From Chondrus crispus (lineage: Eukaryota; Rhodophyta; Florideophyceae; Gigartinales; Gigartinaceae): a DNA stretch of 64,000 nt. The notes below the pieces were generated by a model. That model made no database searches and was not told the origin of the DNA. It was given only the letters and a program-made list of their open reading frames with translations. Shown here in pieces: positions 43,993 to 54,352 of the stretch; positions within the stretch are counted from its first letter, which is position 1; the number at the start of each line of letters is the position of its first letter. A program made the position numbers and the translations under genes. The stretch covers positions 50,732-114,731 of the forward strand of contig NW_005179051.1 of the NCBI RefSeq assembly GCF_000350225.1, read 5' to 3'.

Positions 43993-44558
43993 TCAGATAC
44001 GGTAGTGAGGGTGCAATGCCCTGGTAAACTTTAGAGTTTCCGAATTAGCCCTCAACGCCTCTAAACCAGCGCGAAGCGTGGCGAGACGACGAGTAATATT
44101 TGTGGAGCGCGTTTTCGTTTGTGCGATATCTGACTCAAAACTGTTGCCTTTCGATAGTAATTGAGTCCCCTTTATCCGTTGCTCTCGCAAGTGTCTCTCA
44201 ACTGCAAACAGATCGGTCTGGAAGTTCTGTGGAAGCTGCCATACACGAGTGTGCAAGTTAATTTCGGAGGTCTGGGATTATGGCTGTTGGGGCTTCTGTT
44301 GTTGAGGGGCTGCACCGAACAGGGACGGAGGATTCTGTGATTGCGCACCGAACAATGAGGCCCTCTGCGCTGGTGCACCAAAGAGAGAAGGAGAGGACCC
44401 AGGCCCGCCGAATGAAGCTGCCTTGGTCTGTGCCTGAGCACCGGAGCAGCGTTTTGGACGGTACCAGGAAAAAAGCTTTGAGCCGGCCCGCCAAACGTGG
44501 GTGCAGCAGTACCAAAGGCCGGTTGCGACGCACCCTGGGTTTGACCAAAGATATTCAT
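43993..44558 (-). pseudogene. FG-nucleoporin fragment (Nup58/Nup62-complex-like)
   Basis: The ATG at 44558 starts MNIFGQTQGASQPAFG. After a one-base shift near 44435 the FG repeats continue: SFGGPGSSPSLFGAPAQ, ASLFGAQSQ, PSLFGAAPQQQ. A TAA near 44280 precedes a coiled-coil part LPQNFQTDLFAVERHLREQ...TRRLATLRAGLEALRANSETL that ends at 43993. FG/SLFG repeats followed by such a coiled coil fit the central-channel nucleoporins, most like Nup58/45. The frameshift, the internal stop and the abrupt end make it a partial, dead copy of a cellular gene. Its functional source should be elsewhere in the genome. Confidence 0.65.
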
Positions 44559-44823
44559 ATCAGATGAGCCTACAGCAGTAACTGGCAAAAGAGCATCTGA
44601 CTGCCTCCAGTCTCTCTACTGTAATATATATGCCACAAATGCGCATTACCATAGATATTTCTCCAGCGCACACCCCACCATACTGCAACGTTAGTTTTTT
44701 GAGGCCCGACATGTAGTTCGTTGATGTGAGCAAGTAGCGAAGGTTCCTTCGAGGCAGACATAACTTTTATTTCTCTCCAACCTTTCCTAGATCTACGAAA
44801 TGCACATATTAAGCCGGAACAAA
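44559..44823. other. join between nucleoporin and ATPase fragments
   Basis: No gene was recognised; the sequence links two minus-strand fragments of unrelated cellular genes. Confidence 0.5.
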
Positions 44824-46240
44824 TTACCAATATGTATTACCACGAAGCCACACTCCCTTGATGATATTGACCACCTTATCAATTGACTTGGCAGTGGCTG
44901 GATGATCACCAGTAACCATGACAACTTTAACACTGGCGCTCTGGCACGTGGCGACAGCGTTCGGTACAGCCTCAAGAGGGGGGTCCAGAAGAGCCATCAA
45001 GCCGACAAATACCAAACCTTCCATGAGGAAGTTGATCTCCTCCACATCAAACTCGAACGTAAAGGGAACTCGGCCGGGTCAAGATCCATCTTGGCGAATC
45101 CTAAGCGGCGCTCTCCTCTTTCCATCATGAAAGCGAGCTGCTCCTTGATAACAGCCTTGGCATCAGCATCGAAATGCATCACACCCTCCTTCTTGAGGAC
45201 GCTTGTGCACCTCTCCATGACATGTTCAGGAGCCCCTTCATGCACAAACGGAGGCGATCTCCCCCATCCGCAACTTTGTTGATTGTGATCATGAATTTGT
45301 TCGCAAAGTTGAAAGGAATGGTCGAAACCTGAGTGTTGTGAGCACGGATTGCACTGACAGACGTGATCTTCTCCGAAAACTTGAGAATACCAGCCTCTGA
45401 AGCATCACCGTTGACCTTGCGTTCGTCAATTGACTTCTCCGGGGTATCACCAAGATGTTTAGCATCGAACATGGCCTTCGCGCAGTTCGCACCGATGCAT
45501 AACAGCTCCTTCACGCACGAAACCTGAGTGTCAAACGTGGCTTCAGTCGCGGCCGTCTTCGTGGTGTACAGCGCATTGTTGTACGCGAGATGGACAATAG
45601 TCTTTTGGTTCTGGGTAAGATTGCCTGTCTTGTCTGAGCAAATGCAAGTAGTGGATCCGAGCGTCTCGACAGCCTCCAGCTTCTTCACGAGCACTTGTTT
45701 CTTGGCCATACGCTTCGCGGACAATTTGAGGAAGACAGTCACAGTAGGAAGAAGACCTTCGGGGACATTTGGGACAATGATACCAATGCAGAACACAGTG
45801 TTGGTGATAACTTCAGTTCCCTTGATGAGACCGATGATGAAAAACAGAATTCTGTTTTTCATCATCCGTCTCATCGTCGCAATCTCGCCCGGTGTTAACA
45901 CCGGGCGAGATTGCGACAGAAGAAATGATGATAACGAAATGATGAATATCGAGCTGCAGGGTAGTGACCTCCGAGCTAGACCCAGCAGCGAGACCAGGAA
46001 TGCGACCGAATACAGTACCATCACCAGTGTTGACAACAATACCAACGCAAGTTCCATCGACAGCCAATGTACCAAAGAAGGCGAGATTATTGGTCTTGAG
46101 GGGATTCTCATCAGTTCAATCAACGGTACGGCCGATGGGTTCGGACGCCCCAGTGAAGGGGGAGTTGTCCACCTTCAGCTCCTGATTTTCTGTCAGACGA
46201 ATATCGGCTGGGAGTTTACCTCTCAATTTGACTTGGGCTT
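44824..46240 (-). pseudogene. P-type ATPase fragment (Na,K-ATPase-like, type IIC)
   Basis: The minus strand reads from about 46240: VKLRGKLPADIRL, ELKVDNSPFTGASEPIGRT, a TGA, then FFGTLAVDGTCVGIVVNTGDGTVFGRI and DIHHFVIIISSVAI. It is then interrupted by the double palindrome at 45824-45917. It continues LFFIIGLIKGTEVITNTVF, NVPEGLLPTVTV, then CSDKTGNLTQN, where the invariant DKTGT of the phosphorylation site has become DKTGN. The nucleotide-binding part follows, with GAPEHVMERCTSVL, and after a frameshift near 45060 [14 protein letters not shown] and [13 protein letters not shown], ending at 44824. N-terminal and C-terminal thirds, with most membrane helices, are missing. It is a dead partial copy of a plasma-membrane cation pump. 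Confidence 0.88.
45824..45917. repeat. double palindromic scar in the ATPase fragment (X X' Y' Y)
   Basis: A 52-bp palindrome (arms 45824-45849 and 45850-45875, centre GAATTC, one mismatch at 45867) directly abuts a perfect 42-bp palindrome (arms 45876-45896 and 45897-45917, centre GTTAAC). The outer arms are contiguous parts of the ATPase coding sequence; the inner arms are inverted copies. See findings. Confidence 0.92.
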
Positions 46241-46384
46241 AGAGTTGGCGACGCGGGGGGGTGGACGTGACGATACGGGTCATCGTAGTGGGTCGGGGAG
46301 GCTTGAAGTGGGCCACAATCGCCAACTTCGAGCAAGTCCAGACATAATTTATGATTAAATTCTGTCGGTAGATTGTGAACAAGT

Positions 46385-46581
46385 TGTGATGCCAAGAACT
46401 GGTCGGATGCCTCCGACCACGGATCGTGGCGGAGGCGACGGCGCCTTTATGTCCTACTGAGTAGATAGCGCCTTATTGGCATTGTCCTATTTGTACTGTG
46501 TCTTATCTGGATGGAACCAGGTGTTTTTTCTCTTGGTGGCGCATTGGCCGACCGTCGAACTTGGTTCTGGATGGAACCACA
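46385..46581 (-). repeat. 3' LTR of copia-3, with a short insertion
   Basis: On the minus strand it starts TGTGGTTCCATCCAG after the purine tract CGGGGGGAG and ends GGCATCACA. Compared with the 5' LTR it carries about 58 extra bases bounded by a repeat of TGGTTCCATCCAG. Confidence 0.8.
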
Positions 46582-49164
46582 CTCCCCCCGACGCGAGGGT
46601 ATCGTGTCCTGTATTTCTCTTACGGCGATGTTCTTGTTGTGTGCGCGGTAGAGTGTTGTTTTGAGGGATTTGGTGAGGATGTCGGTGTATTGTTCGATGG
46701 ATGGTGTCCGCCGGATGTTCAATCTTCCCTGTTGTTCTGTGTCGTGGAGATAGTGATATCTCACGTCGATGCACTTCCTCCTTTTCGTCGCGCCCATGCT
46801 CTTCGACATTTGCAACGCTGCTGTGTTGTCCACATGCAGGGTGCGCGTGCTGGTGGCGAGTTGTATTTCGCGGATGAGGTTGTGTAGCCAGAGTGTGAGG
46901 GCCGTTGTTTCGGATGCGGCGACATACTGCGCCTCGCAAGTGCTTTTTGCGACGACGGGTTGTTGCTTCGCAAGCCACTGTACTGGTGCTCCGTTGATGA
47001 GCGTTACCATGCCGCTGATTGATTTTCGGCTTGTGGCGTCGTTCACATAGTAGGCGTCCGAGTATGCGCAGATGGTGATTTCGCGGTTTTTTCCCGCTGG
47101 CATGAGAATGCCTTCGTCCCGAGTACTGTGGAGGTACTATGCGAGTCGTTGCAGCAGATTCCAATGGCGCTGTGTCGGTTTCTTGAGCGCGCGTGCGAGC
47201 GCGGTTGCTGCGAATGCTATCATAGCATGACATGATTTCCGGGCGCGCGCTGTCCGCTATGTATCTTATTGTGCCAACTGCTTTGCCATATATCGTCGCA
47301 ATGTCAGCTCGCTTTTCCTCTTCGTCGGTGGGCGGATCTATTTTTATGCCTTCCAGATATGGGGTGGTCCTCTTGTTGCACCCTGTCTACGCGAGGAGTG
47401 TGACCACGCCATCGATGTGGGACGGTTGGGAGATGTGTATTCCCTGAGGTGCGTACCTGATTTTCCAGTTGAGGTACGAGGTCGGGCGTCCCATCCTTTT
47501 CACTGTATACTTTTTTTGGAGTGTGTGGTACAGTGAGTCACTCATGGATTTTGTGGTGGCGATTGGTAAAAAATCGTCCATGCTTATGCCAACTATCAGC
47601 GTGTCCTTCCCTTCTGTTTTCGTGAAGAGGGACGTGTCTGAGCGCATTTGTTTGTACCAGTGACTCTTGAGGTGTGCGTGCAGTTTGGTGCTGTAAATGT
47701 TGGCGGCGGCCAGTGTGCCGTATACGTTTCCTTTTAGTTGCCCGTGCGTGGCTGCGTGCTTGAAAGATCCGTCGAACCGCCTTGGTTGCCATACGAACAC
47801 TTTCCTTTTGTGTTGGTATGCCTCGTGGAGGTACGGTCCAGATATGTCGAAATGCTCGATCTCCATGTTGCAGGACGCCGCGATGGTGAAAAGGGTGCGG
47901 ATCGTGCTTCTGTCGGCCATGTACGTCGCTGTCTTCTCCGGATTGTAATGAGTGTGTGGCGTCATTCTGTCTTCGCGGATCGAGCACCTTGCTTTGTGTT
48001 TGGTGCCTGTGTGATCGCTCTTGTAACGATATGTCATCGTCGTCGGGATGATGTCCCGTCTGTTAGTACTGTCTGTCTGCTCTCGCCAGTCAATTGCCTT
48101 CATCTCGTCAAGCTGGTCGAGTTCGGTGTCGTGTGCGTCTGCCATTTTTTTTAGCGTCTTGGTATTGGCGCGCTTGCTTGAGAGTTTTAAGGGGGCGGTA
48201 GTGTTGGTGACAGTCTTCGGGATGTGTGCTGTTCTTTGCGATTTTTTCTTCGGCGTGCTCTGTGTTCTGTACACTGCCGTGGTGCTTTCGCAGGGGTCTT
48301 GCTGCCTGTGGTAGGCTCTGAAGTCCGCTGCTCGCATTTTGCTGTACCTTCGGGTTTCAAGGTTTTGGACACAGATATGGGTCTCGTCCATTGCGTACAT
48401 GTATCTCACTTGTGATGCCTTGCTGTGGAGTTTTGGCATGTTGGGTTTGAGAATGGGGGTATATCCCAGTTGTCGGAACGCTATAATTTTTTGAGCTGTG
48501 GCAATTGCTGATACCACAGCGTGTGAGGGATTCCTTTAACCCCGTGGTGGTAAGTTATGTTGTATTTAAATACAGCATCGCTCATGGCGTCTTGCCAGTA
48601 CACGTCGTGGAGTTTGCTGTGTGCGAGCGTGGCTCTCACTTTATCCATGAGTGTGCGATTTATGCGCTCGGCAAGGGCGTTTTCCTGCGGCGTGTATGGC
48701 GTTGTCGGTCGGTATTGGATTCCTCTGTGTTCGAGCTGCTTCTGTACTTGTTTGGCGAGGTACTCTTTCGCGTTGTCTGTCACGAGGAGTTTCGGCTGCT
48801 CTCCATTTTCCGTTGCCATCCTATCGATGGCTTGGATGATTGTGTGTGGCACATGTGCCCTGTTGTGGAGGCAGAACACCCATATATATCTCGTGTTTGC
48901 ATCGATGACAGTGAAGAAGTAGCGACAGTTATGTTGCGACGGGGGGTGTATTGGGCCGCAGACATCCGAGGAGAAACTCTCTCCTCTTTCTGCGTGGTGT
49001 GCGGTGCGTTTTTGTGGCCTCGTGGCCGTTTTGCCGTGTATGCACCCGGTGCATGTCATTTGTGCACTGGTGTCTGGTAGGCCTTTTGGAATTCCAGGGA
49101 GTAATTGGTGTCGTGACATGTGAGCTATGGTCTTTGGGTTGGCGTGGTTGAGGCGGATGTGTCA
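46582..49164 (-). pseudogene. integrase, RT and RNase H of copia-3
   Basis: After the TGA comes HIRLNHANPKTIAHMS and TCTGCIHGKTA (integrase HHCC), SSDVCGPIHPPSQHN (first Asp), LLVTDNAKEYL (second Asp) and PYTPQENALAERINRTL (Glu). A frame change near 48490 leads to the linker and RT: MKAIDWREQTDSTN, FDISGPYLHEAY, and the active site VGISMDDFLPIATT, where the usual YVDD is MDDF. A TAG at 47387-47389 follows (CAG expected). RNase H in a further frame has ICAYSDAYYVNDATSRKSISG, KSTCEAQYVAASETTA and KCIDVRYHYLHD, and the coding region runs out close to the 3' LTR. The element is inactive. Confidence 0.88.
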
Positions 49165-50661
49165 TTCAGCCATTTGCTGTGCTGCAGCTATGGGGATTTG
49201 TTGTCTCGACGGCGTGGTGGGTGTGTTTTGCAGTGTCGGTGTTTGTCGTCGCGTTGTGTTGAAGGGAATTTGATCACTGCGTCGCCGTGTCATGGGGGGT
49301 GTGATTGGGGGTGCCTGCATTTTTTTGGGTGATGGTTTGGCACGGGTTTTGCTGGTCGTTGTTTTACGGTTGTATGTCCTTGCTCCTTTGGCTGTTTCTT
49401 GTTGTTGGAGGCGGTACTGACCGTTTTGGAAATGTGCGGTGAGTTGTTCTGGTGGCAAGCGCGTCGGTTTATGCAGTATTGCTTGGGTTCTGGAGAACGT
49501 CACGTGTCTGTGTGCTGCCATGTCGTGTACCGATAGAAAATTTTCCTTGATGCTCTGAGCGTGCACGACTGGTACTCGTACGCTATTCCTCTTCTGTGTG
49601 GTCTTGATTGTGCCAGTGTGTGTGATCGGGACGCGTTGGCCGGTTGCCGTGGTTGTTAGTGTACCGTTGTTGGGTCTCATACGCGCGTAGGGTGTAGCGG
49701 TATGAGTTGGATTTGCTCCAGAGTCGATGATGTGGTTTTGCGTACCTTCGCTCGTGTCGTCCCGTGTTTGCAATTGTTCTTCGATCACGTGTAAACGATC
49801 ATGCCACTGGTGCATGATGTTTGTTTCGTTAGTCTCTGTGTCGCCGTTGTTGTGCGCTGCTTGCGCTTGTGCGTGGGTTTGTTTCTGTTTGTACGTACGC
49901 GCGTAGCAGTTTTCTGTTTCGTGGGTGATGCTTCCGTGGATCGTGCACCATGGACCTCTGTATTCTGTAGGTTTTGTGTAGTGAGGTTTTTTGCTCACTG
50001 TTCGCCTGGGTTGCATTCTGGTTGCGCGTTTGCGCGGTGCTGGTGCGGTTTGTTGGGTGTGCATCTGGGTGTGCATTAGCTGGACTTGCTGCACATGGTT
50101 GATAAACTCTTTGATAGTGAAGGGTGGGTTTCCTGTCATGATGATAGCTAGTTGTCCCATGTCTGGTTGCGGTGCCAGGCCCTGTATCATGTACCCCACT
50201 GTGGTGCGTTCTACATAGATATTTGGGAATTGCGCTACTTGCATCCTGTATCGGATCTCTCTGTGTTTGTCAACATAGTCGTTGAGCTCCTGTCCCCGTT
50301 GGTATCTCGTGTTGCGAGCTTCTGCAACGAGGAGCTCGTGGTTCTCCGTCGACGATGTGTCCACTGTAGTCCTTATGATGTGACAGATCGTTTGAGGTTC
50401 GTAACGTACGATGTGGGGTGGCAGGATTTTGATGATTTCGTTGGTGAGACTTTGCATTATGGCTTTCCTGATCATGTCCGCTTTCTGTTGTTCTTGCGGT
50501 GCGTCCGTGTTCGGCTCTGTGGTCGTGCTCGGTGGAGTGGTGAGAAGGTGTGCTGCCTTGATCGTGCGAGCGTAGATCTCAAGGGCATCGTACCAGTAAG
50601 TGTGATTAATTGCTGTGAGGCGGGGTAGTTGTGCCGGGGCTGATACTTGTTGATCTGTCAT
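49165..50661 (-). CDS. Gag-protease part of copia-3 polyprotein
   Basis: The frame is open from ATG 50661 through 499 codons. Gag N part TAINHTYWYDALEIYA; a central helical region (ENHELLVAEARNTRYQRGQELNDYV, read in parts); a zinc-finger variant WCTIHGSITHETENC (C-X2-H-X4-H-X4-C); protease motif IIDSGANPTHTATPY with DSG catalytic residues; then a Thr/Lys/Pro-rich linker. It ends at TGA 49162-49164 where the integrase zinc region (WH-x-R-L) begins and TGG is expected, so the stop is a mutation and not the natural end of the polyprotein. Confidence 0.85.
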
Positions 50662-50790
50662 TGTTCTGTGGATTTAGAGAGCTGGGGACGAGGGTTAGTG
50701 TGTTGCGCGGGGTGGTGTTGGTCTTGTGCGTTTGTCGCAGTTGGGATTGGGTATCTTATGCTGCGGATCGATAGTCAGTGGTAGTGTGGG

Positions 50791-50802
50791 GGGCCCATAA
50801 CC
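50791..50802 (-). other. primer-binding site of copia-3, matches initiator tRNA-Met anticodon arm
   Basis: Directly after the 5' LTR end comes GGTTATGGGCCC. This is the exact complement of GGGCCCATAACC, the anticodon arm of eukaryotic initiator tRNA-Met, the half-tRNA priming used by Drosophila copia and yeast Ty5. Confidence 0.75.
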
Positions 50803-50939
50803 TGCGATGCCAAGAACTGGTCCGATGCCTCCGACCACGGATCGTGGCGGAGGCGACGGCGCCTTTATTTCCTACTGAGTAGATAACGCCTTATTGGCAT
50901 TGTCCTATTTCTACTGTGTCTTATCTGGATGGAACCACA
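50803..50939 (-). repeat. 5' LTR of copia-3
   Basis: It starts TGTGGTTCCATCCAG and ends GGCATCGCA, 137 bp, and is collinear with the 3' LTR outside the insertion there. Confidence 0.85.
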
Positions 50940-51225
50940 CAGGTATCAAACGTTTATATAACATAAATTGTACTGCAATTTCCAAGTAAAATTGTATGAT
51001 AATTTTTTTGATTTGGCCTACACAAAACCCCCCCATCCCCCAGATTTAGAAAGTACATGTTGGACGATAACTTCTAAACTATTCTGGTTTGTCCACTTCT
51101 GTTTTCTGCATACCAGTACTACTGCTCTAAGCTTTACGACCATTTAAAAACATCTGGAATCCGAAGGGGTGCCCCTGGTACTGTTTGGTATCCCAAATTG
51201 TGGTTACCACAAAACCAGTGTTTAT

Positions 51226-51407
51226 TGTTGCTCAGCGCAATCTATTAATCGACAATATTAGTATTGACTGTTCCATGCAATTGTGTCATGGTGCTGAACT
51301 CCACTGTCAGACGTAGGAACCACTTCCATCTTTAGTATAAATGTCGTCTCTGGATACGATGAGGAATAAACTCTCACGATGAACTCCTTCATCGACAGAA
51401 AACTTCA
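51226..51407 (+). repeat. 5' LTR of copia-2
   Basis: It contains TTAGTATAAATGTCG, a TATA-like element, and AATAAACTCTC, a possible poly(A) signal. About 90 percent identical by eye to the 3' LTR. Confidence 0.8.
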
Positions 51408-51515
51408 GGTTACAGGAGACGCTCATTAACGCTTCACTGCTGCTGAAAATCGGAGAACCTAAGAACATATTGGTTCTTGTGTTGAGGCTGTTGTGTCCTG
51501 CTGTTACTTTCAGAA

Positions 51516-52475
51516 ATGGAAGACAGTAAGTTTCTTCACAAGTTTAATGGAAAACCGGGGGAAGATTTCGCGCTTTGGTCAGCCAGGACTGCAGCTGCTC
51601 TGGAGGCAAAAGATGTTTACCATCTGGTTTCAACAGACGTCCTTGCTGAGGACGCTGCAGCTTTGAATGAAGAAAGAACCTTGGCTGTGTCGAAGGCTCG
51701 CGCAGTAATTATTCAAGGTCTCGGGGATACCCCTCCCCGTTTCGTTCTCGCCGACAGGGAAAACCCGCATCGCATTTCGAAACGTCTGTACAAGCGATAC
51801 GCTGTGTCAAACGTGAGAACTCGCATTCAGGTACAGTCCAAATTGGCTAAGCTGTCCTTTCGCGATTAAGCCATGAGTGAATACATCGGATCATTTGAGG
51901 AGGTGTTCAACAGACTGGCGGTGATGAGTACAGCATTCTCCGAGGAAGTGAAAGGCGCAACACTGTAGCATCTCCTCAGACATTTGGCGACATACTAAAC
52001 TGGGAGGCTGTAACGACCCGCCTGCGACAGGGATATGGGGAGTGTTCAGCGCTATCCATGAAGTCGTCCGGATCACCCCACGGTCATGCGCTAACAGTAG
52101 AGCCCACCAGGAACAAATTTGAAAGGACGTATGGACCATCAGAAAGCAAGACTTGTTACGGATGTAATAAACCTGAGCATCTCGTATGTTGATGTCCACA
52201 GAAACAGACCAGGCAGTATTGAGGCCGGCCGAAAATTCGCGGAGACCACAATCAGAAGTACAATGCCTGTGGAAGTGCCAAACACGCTAAGCCCCTAATG
52301 ACTATTGGCCAGGACCACTTTGAGGAAAAGCAATCAGCGGAGCTGTTAGTACTTAGGACACCGAGGCGTCTCCAAAATAAATTGTTTCATTTCGATAGTG
52401 GGGCTAGCGAACACATGGTCAACAACTTGAAATTTTTGTCAAACGTCAGGGACATAAATGAAAAGCAGAGCTTGT
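51516..52475 (+). pseudogene. Gag and protease of copia-2
   Basis: ATG 51516 opens a copia Gag: HKFNGKPGEDFALWSARTAAAL, then KARAVIIQGLGD and RTRIQVQSKLAKLSFRD, with a TAA at 51867-51869 followed by in-frame continuation (MSEYIGSFEEVFNRLAVM). Many stops follow. The zinc knuckle CYGCNKPEHLV (near 52156) has lost its last Cys spacing to a stop. The protease motif FHFDSGASEHMVNN lies near 52390. Heavily decayed. Confidence 0.85.
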
Positions 52476-52743
52476 AAATGGGTTTAAAGTTGTTGCGCGT
52501 CGCATAGGAGACTTACTGTTCAATGCAGAAGTCATAAATGAGAAAGAAAAGGTATTTCGAATTATCGCCTTCAAAGATGTGCTGTACATTCCCGATTTGA
52601 CCACAAACTTGATCTCACTTGACGCACTACTTGAAGACGAGTTTGACTTCAAGGTATACAGGCGAGTATGTTCCGGAATCATGGATGGCATACTAATGTT
52701 TCAGGCCAAAAGATTGAATGGAGTACTTCCTCTCGTCGGTACA

Positions 52744-52849
52744 CCTATTTCTCACGGAACCGCACACCGTGTGCGGTTCCGTGAGAAATAGGAGCTTGTC
52801 GTCAGGGTTCTTCGCAGCGTGACGCTGCCAAGAACCCTGACGACAAGCT
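52744..52849. repeat. double palindromic scar in copia-2 (X X' Y' Y)
   Basis: A perfect palindrome (arms 52744-52767 and 52769-52792, central C) abuts a second one (arms 52793-52820 and 52822-52849, central G, one mismatch at 52813). The outer arms are contiguous copia coding sequence; the inner arms are inverted copies. See findings. Confidence 0.92.
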
Positions 52850-53717
52850 CTGGCATTAGGGGCTCGGTCATTCAAATTACCGTAGCATCAGTCAGTTACA
52901 ACAAAACGGATCCGTGATTGGTTTGGACGCCCCGAAAACCTCTAGTGGCCCAGAGAGCTGCCAGGCTTGTCAGAGAGGTAAGCGTACATGCCAGTCATTG
53001 AACAGCAACCAGTTCCGAGCTCAAGCCGTTGGGGATGTCATTCATAGTGACGTTTGCGGTCCAATGTCTCAGGTTTCTCTAAGCGGTTCTCGCTATTATG
53101 TTTCATACATAGACGAGTACTCAGGTTTTATCAGAATACTACCAATCACTCGCAAGAGTCAGGTGAACGAGCCATTTGAGCGGTACTTGGCATGGGCGGA
53201 GCGCAAGTTCAATTGCGAGATCAAGAGACTTCACCGCGATAACGGGGGAGAATATGTTTCCCTGGAGCCCTTTCTCAGTCAAAGAGGAATGGAATTGAGT
53301 GGAAGTCCGCCGTATTCGCCGGAACAGAACGGCATTGCAGAGCGCGAAAATTGCACCATCATTGAAACTGCTCGGATTATGCTCGCCCATGCCGGTCAAA
53401 CTCTAAATTTCTGGGCTGACGCAGTAGCAAATGCCGCCGACATTCGCAATAGAATTTTCTCGCCTCGCCGAGGAACCGCTACATCCTTCCAACTACTGCA
53501 CTGAAACAAGCCTCGAGTGGATAATATCAGGGTATTTGGTTGCAGAGCCAGGCTACATTTTGCCGCAGAGAAGAGAAGCAAACTGGACTCAAAGGCTGAA
53601 GAAGGCCTGCTGATGGCGTCGTATGACAATCACCAGTACAAATTGTAGGTTCGTGCAACAAACCAAACAGTCGTTAGCAGACATGTCTGCCTCTTCGAGA
53701 GGTAATTTCCTGGTCGG

Positions 53718-54352
53718 CGTCGCATAAACACCCCCACACGGAGGATAGGTTCTCCGCTGTTCGACGGAAGACCTCCGATCCGCGGTACCGAGGGTCTTAC
53801 ACAACCAAAGCCACCAGGCACGGGCCGGTAGCGGGTGGAAGAGCGTGGTCGGAGATGGACGGGCGCACGAGCGAGCGGTTCGACACCTCGACGACCAGGA
53901 GCAGCACCGGTTGACAGTCCGGTGCTGACGGGTGGAGACGGATCCGAGCTGGCCGACGTTTTGCGCGCGTCTACTACCAGTGCTGTGGCCACTAACGCTC
54001 GCAAAATGGCGGAGCGAGAGTTAGAGAAATCTGAGAGGTAGACCGTCGGTGGAAGGTTGCCTGTCTTCCATCCCCTCCGCCGGCGGTCTCTTCCTATATT
54101 TATTGTACAAGTTAATTAACGGTCTACAGTACAGACTGTGCAGCAGTTAGCTACGGTAGACAGTGCGGGCCGGCCCGCATTGTAATGCTGTCAGCCGACG
54201 GGGCTGACAGAACACGAGTGCTACACGTGGGATATACGTGTTGGTGCGCGCGCGCTGTAAGGTATGCGCATGCGCACGCCGTAAGGTCCGTATCTTACAG
54301 CGTTAGATCTAATTCTAAATTTAACATATAGTAGCCTGCGATATATGCCACA
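53718..54352 (-). repeat. solo LTR of a gypsy-1-like element inside copia-2
   Basis: On the minus strand it starts TGTGGCATATATCGCAGG and ends TTATGCGACG. It shares the CTGTCAGCCCCGTCGGCTGACAG hairpin (read in parts) and flanking CACACGTG-like and CATTACA blocks with the gypsy-1 LTR at 15.6 kb. Flanks GTCGG (53713-53717) and GTCAG (54353-54357) form a five-base target duplication with one change. No internal region is present. Confidence 0.75.

Larger units (their letters stand above)
46385..50939 (-). mobile_element. full-length Ty1/copia element copia-3
   Basis: LTRs lie at 46385-46581 (3') and 50803-50939 (5'). The flanks CAAGT (46380-46384) and CAGGT (50940-50944) are a five-base target duplication with one change. 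Gag-protease, integrase, RT and RNase H are in the usual copia order on the minus strand. Several single stops and frame changes inactivate it. Confidence 0.9.

Noticed and set aside
48505..49080. 191-codon plus-strand frame
   Set aside because: It is the opposite strand of the copia-3 integrase, whose motifs are unmistakable on the minus strand.
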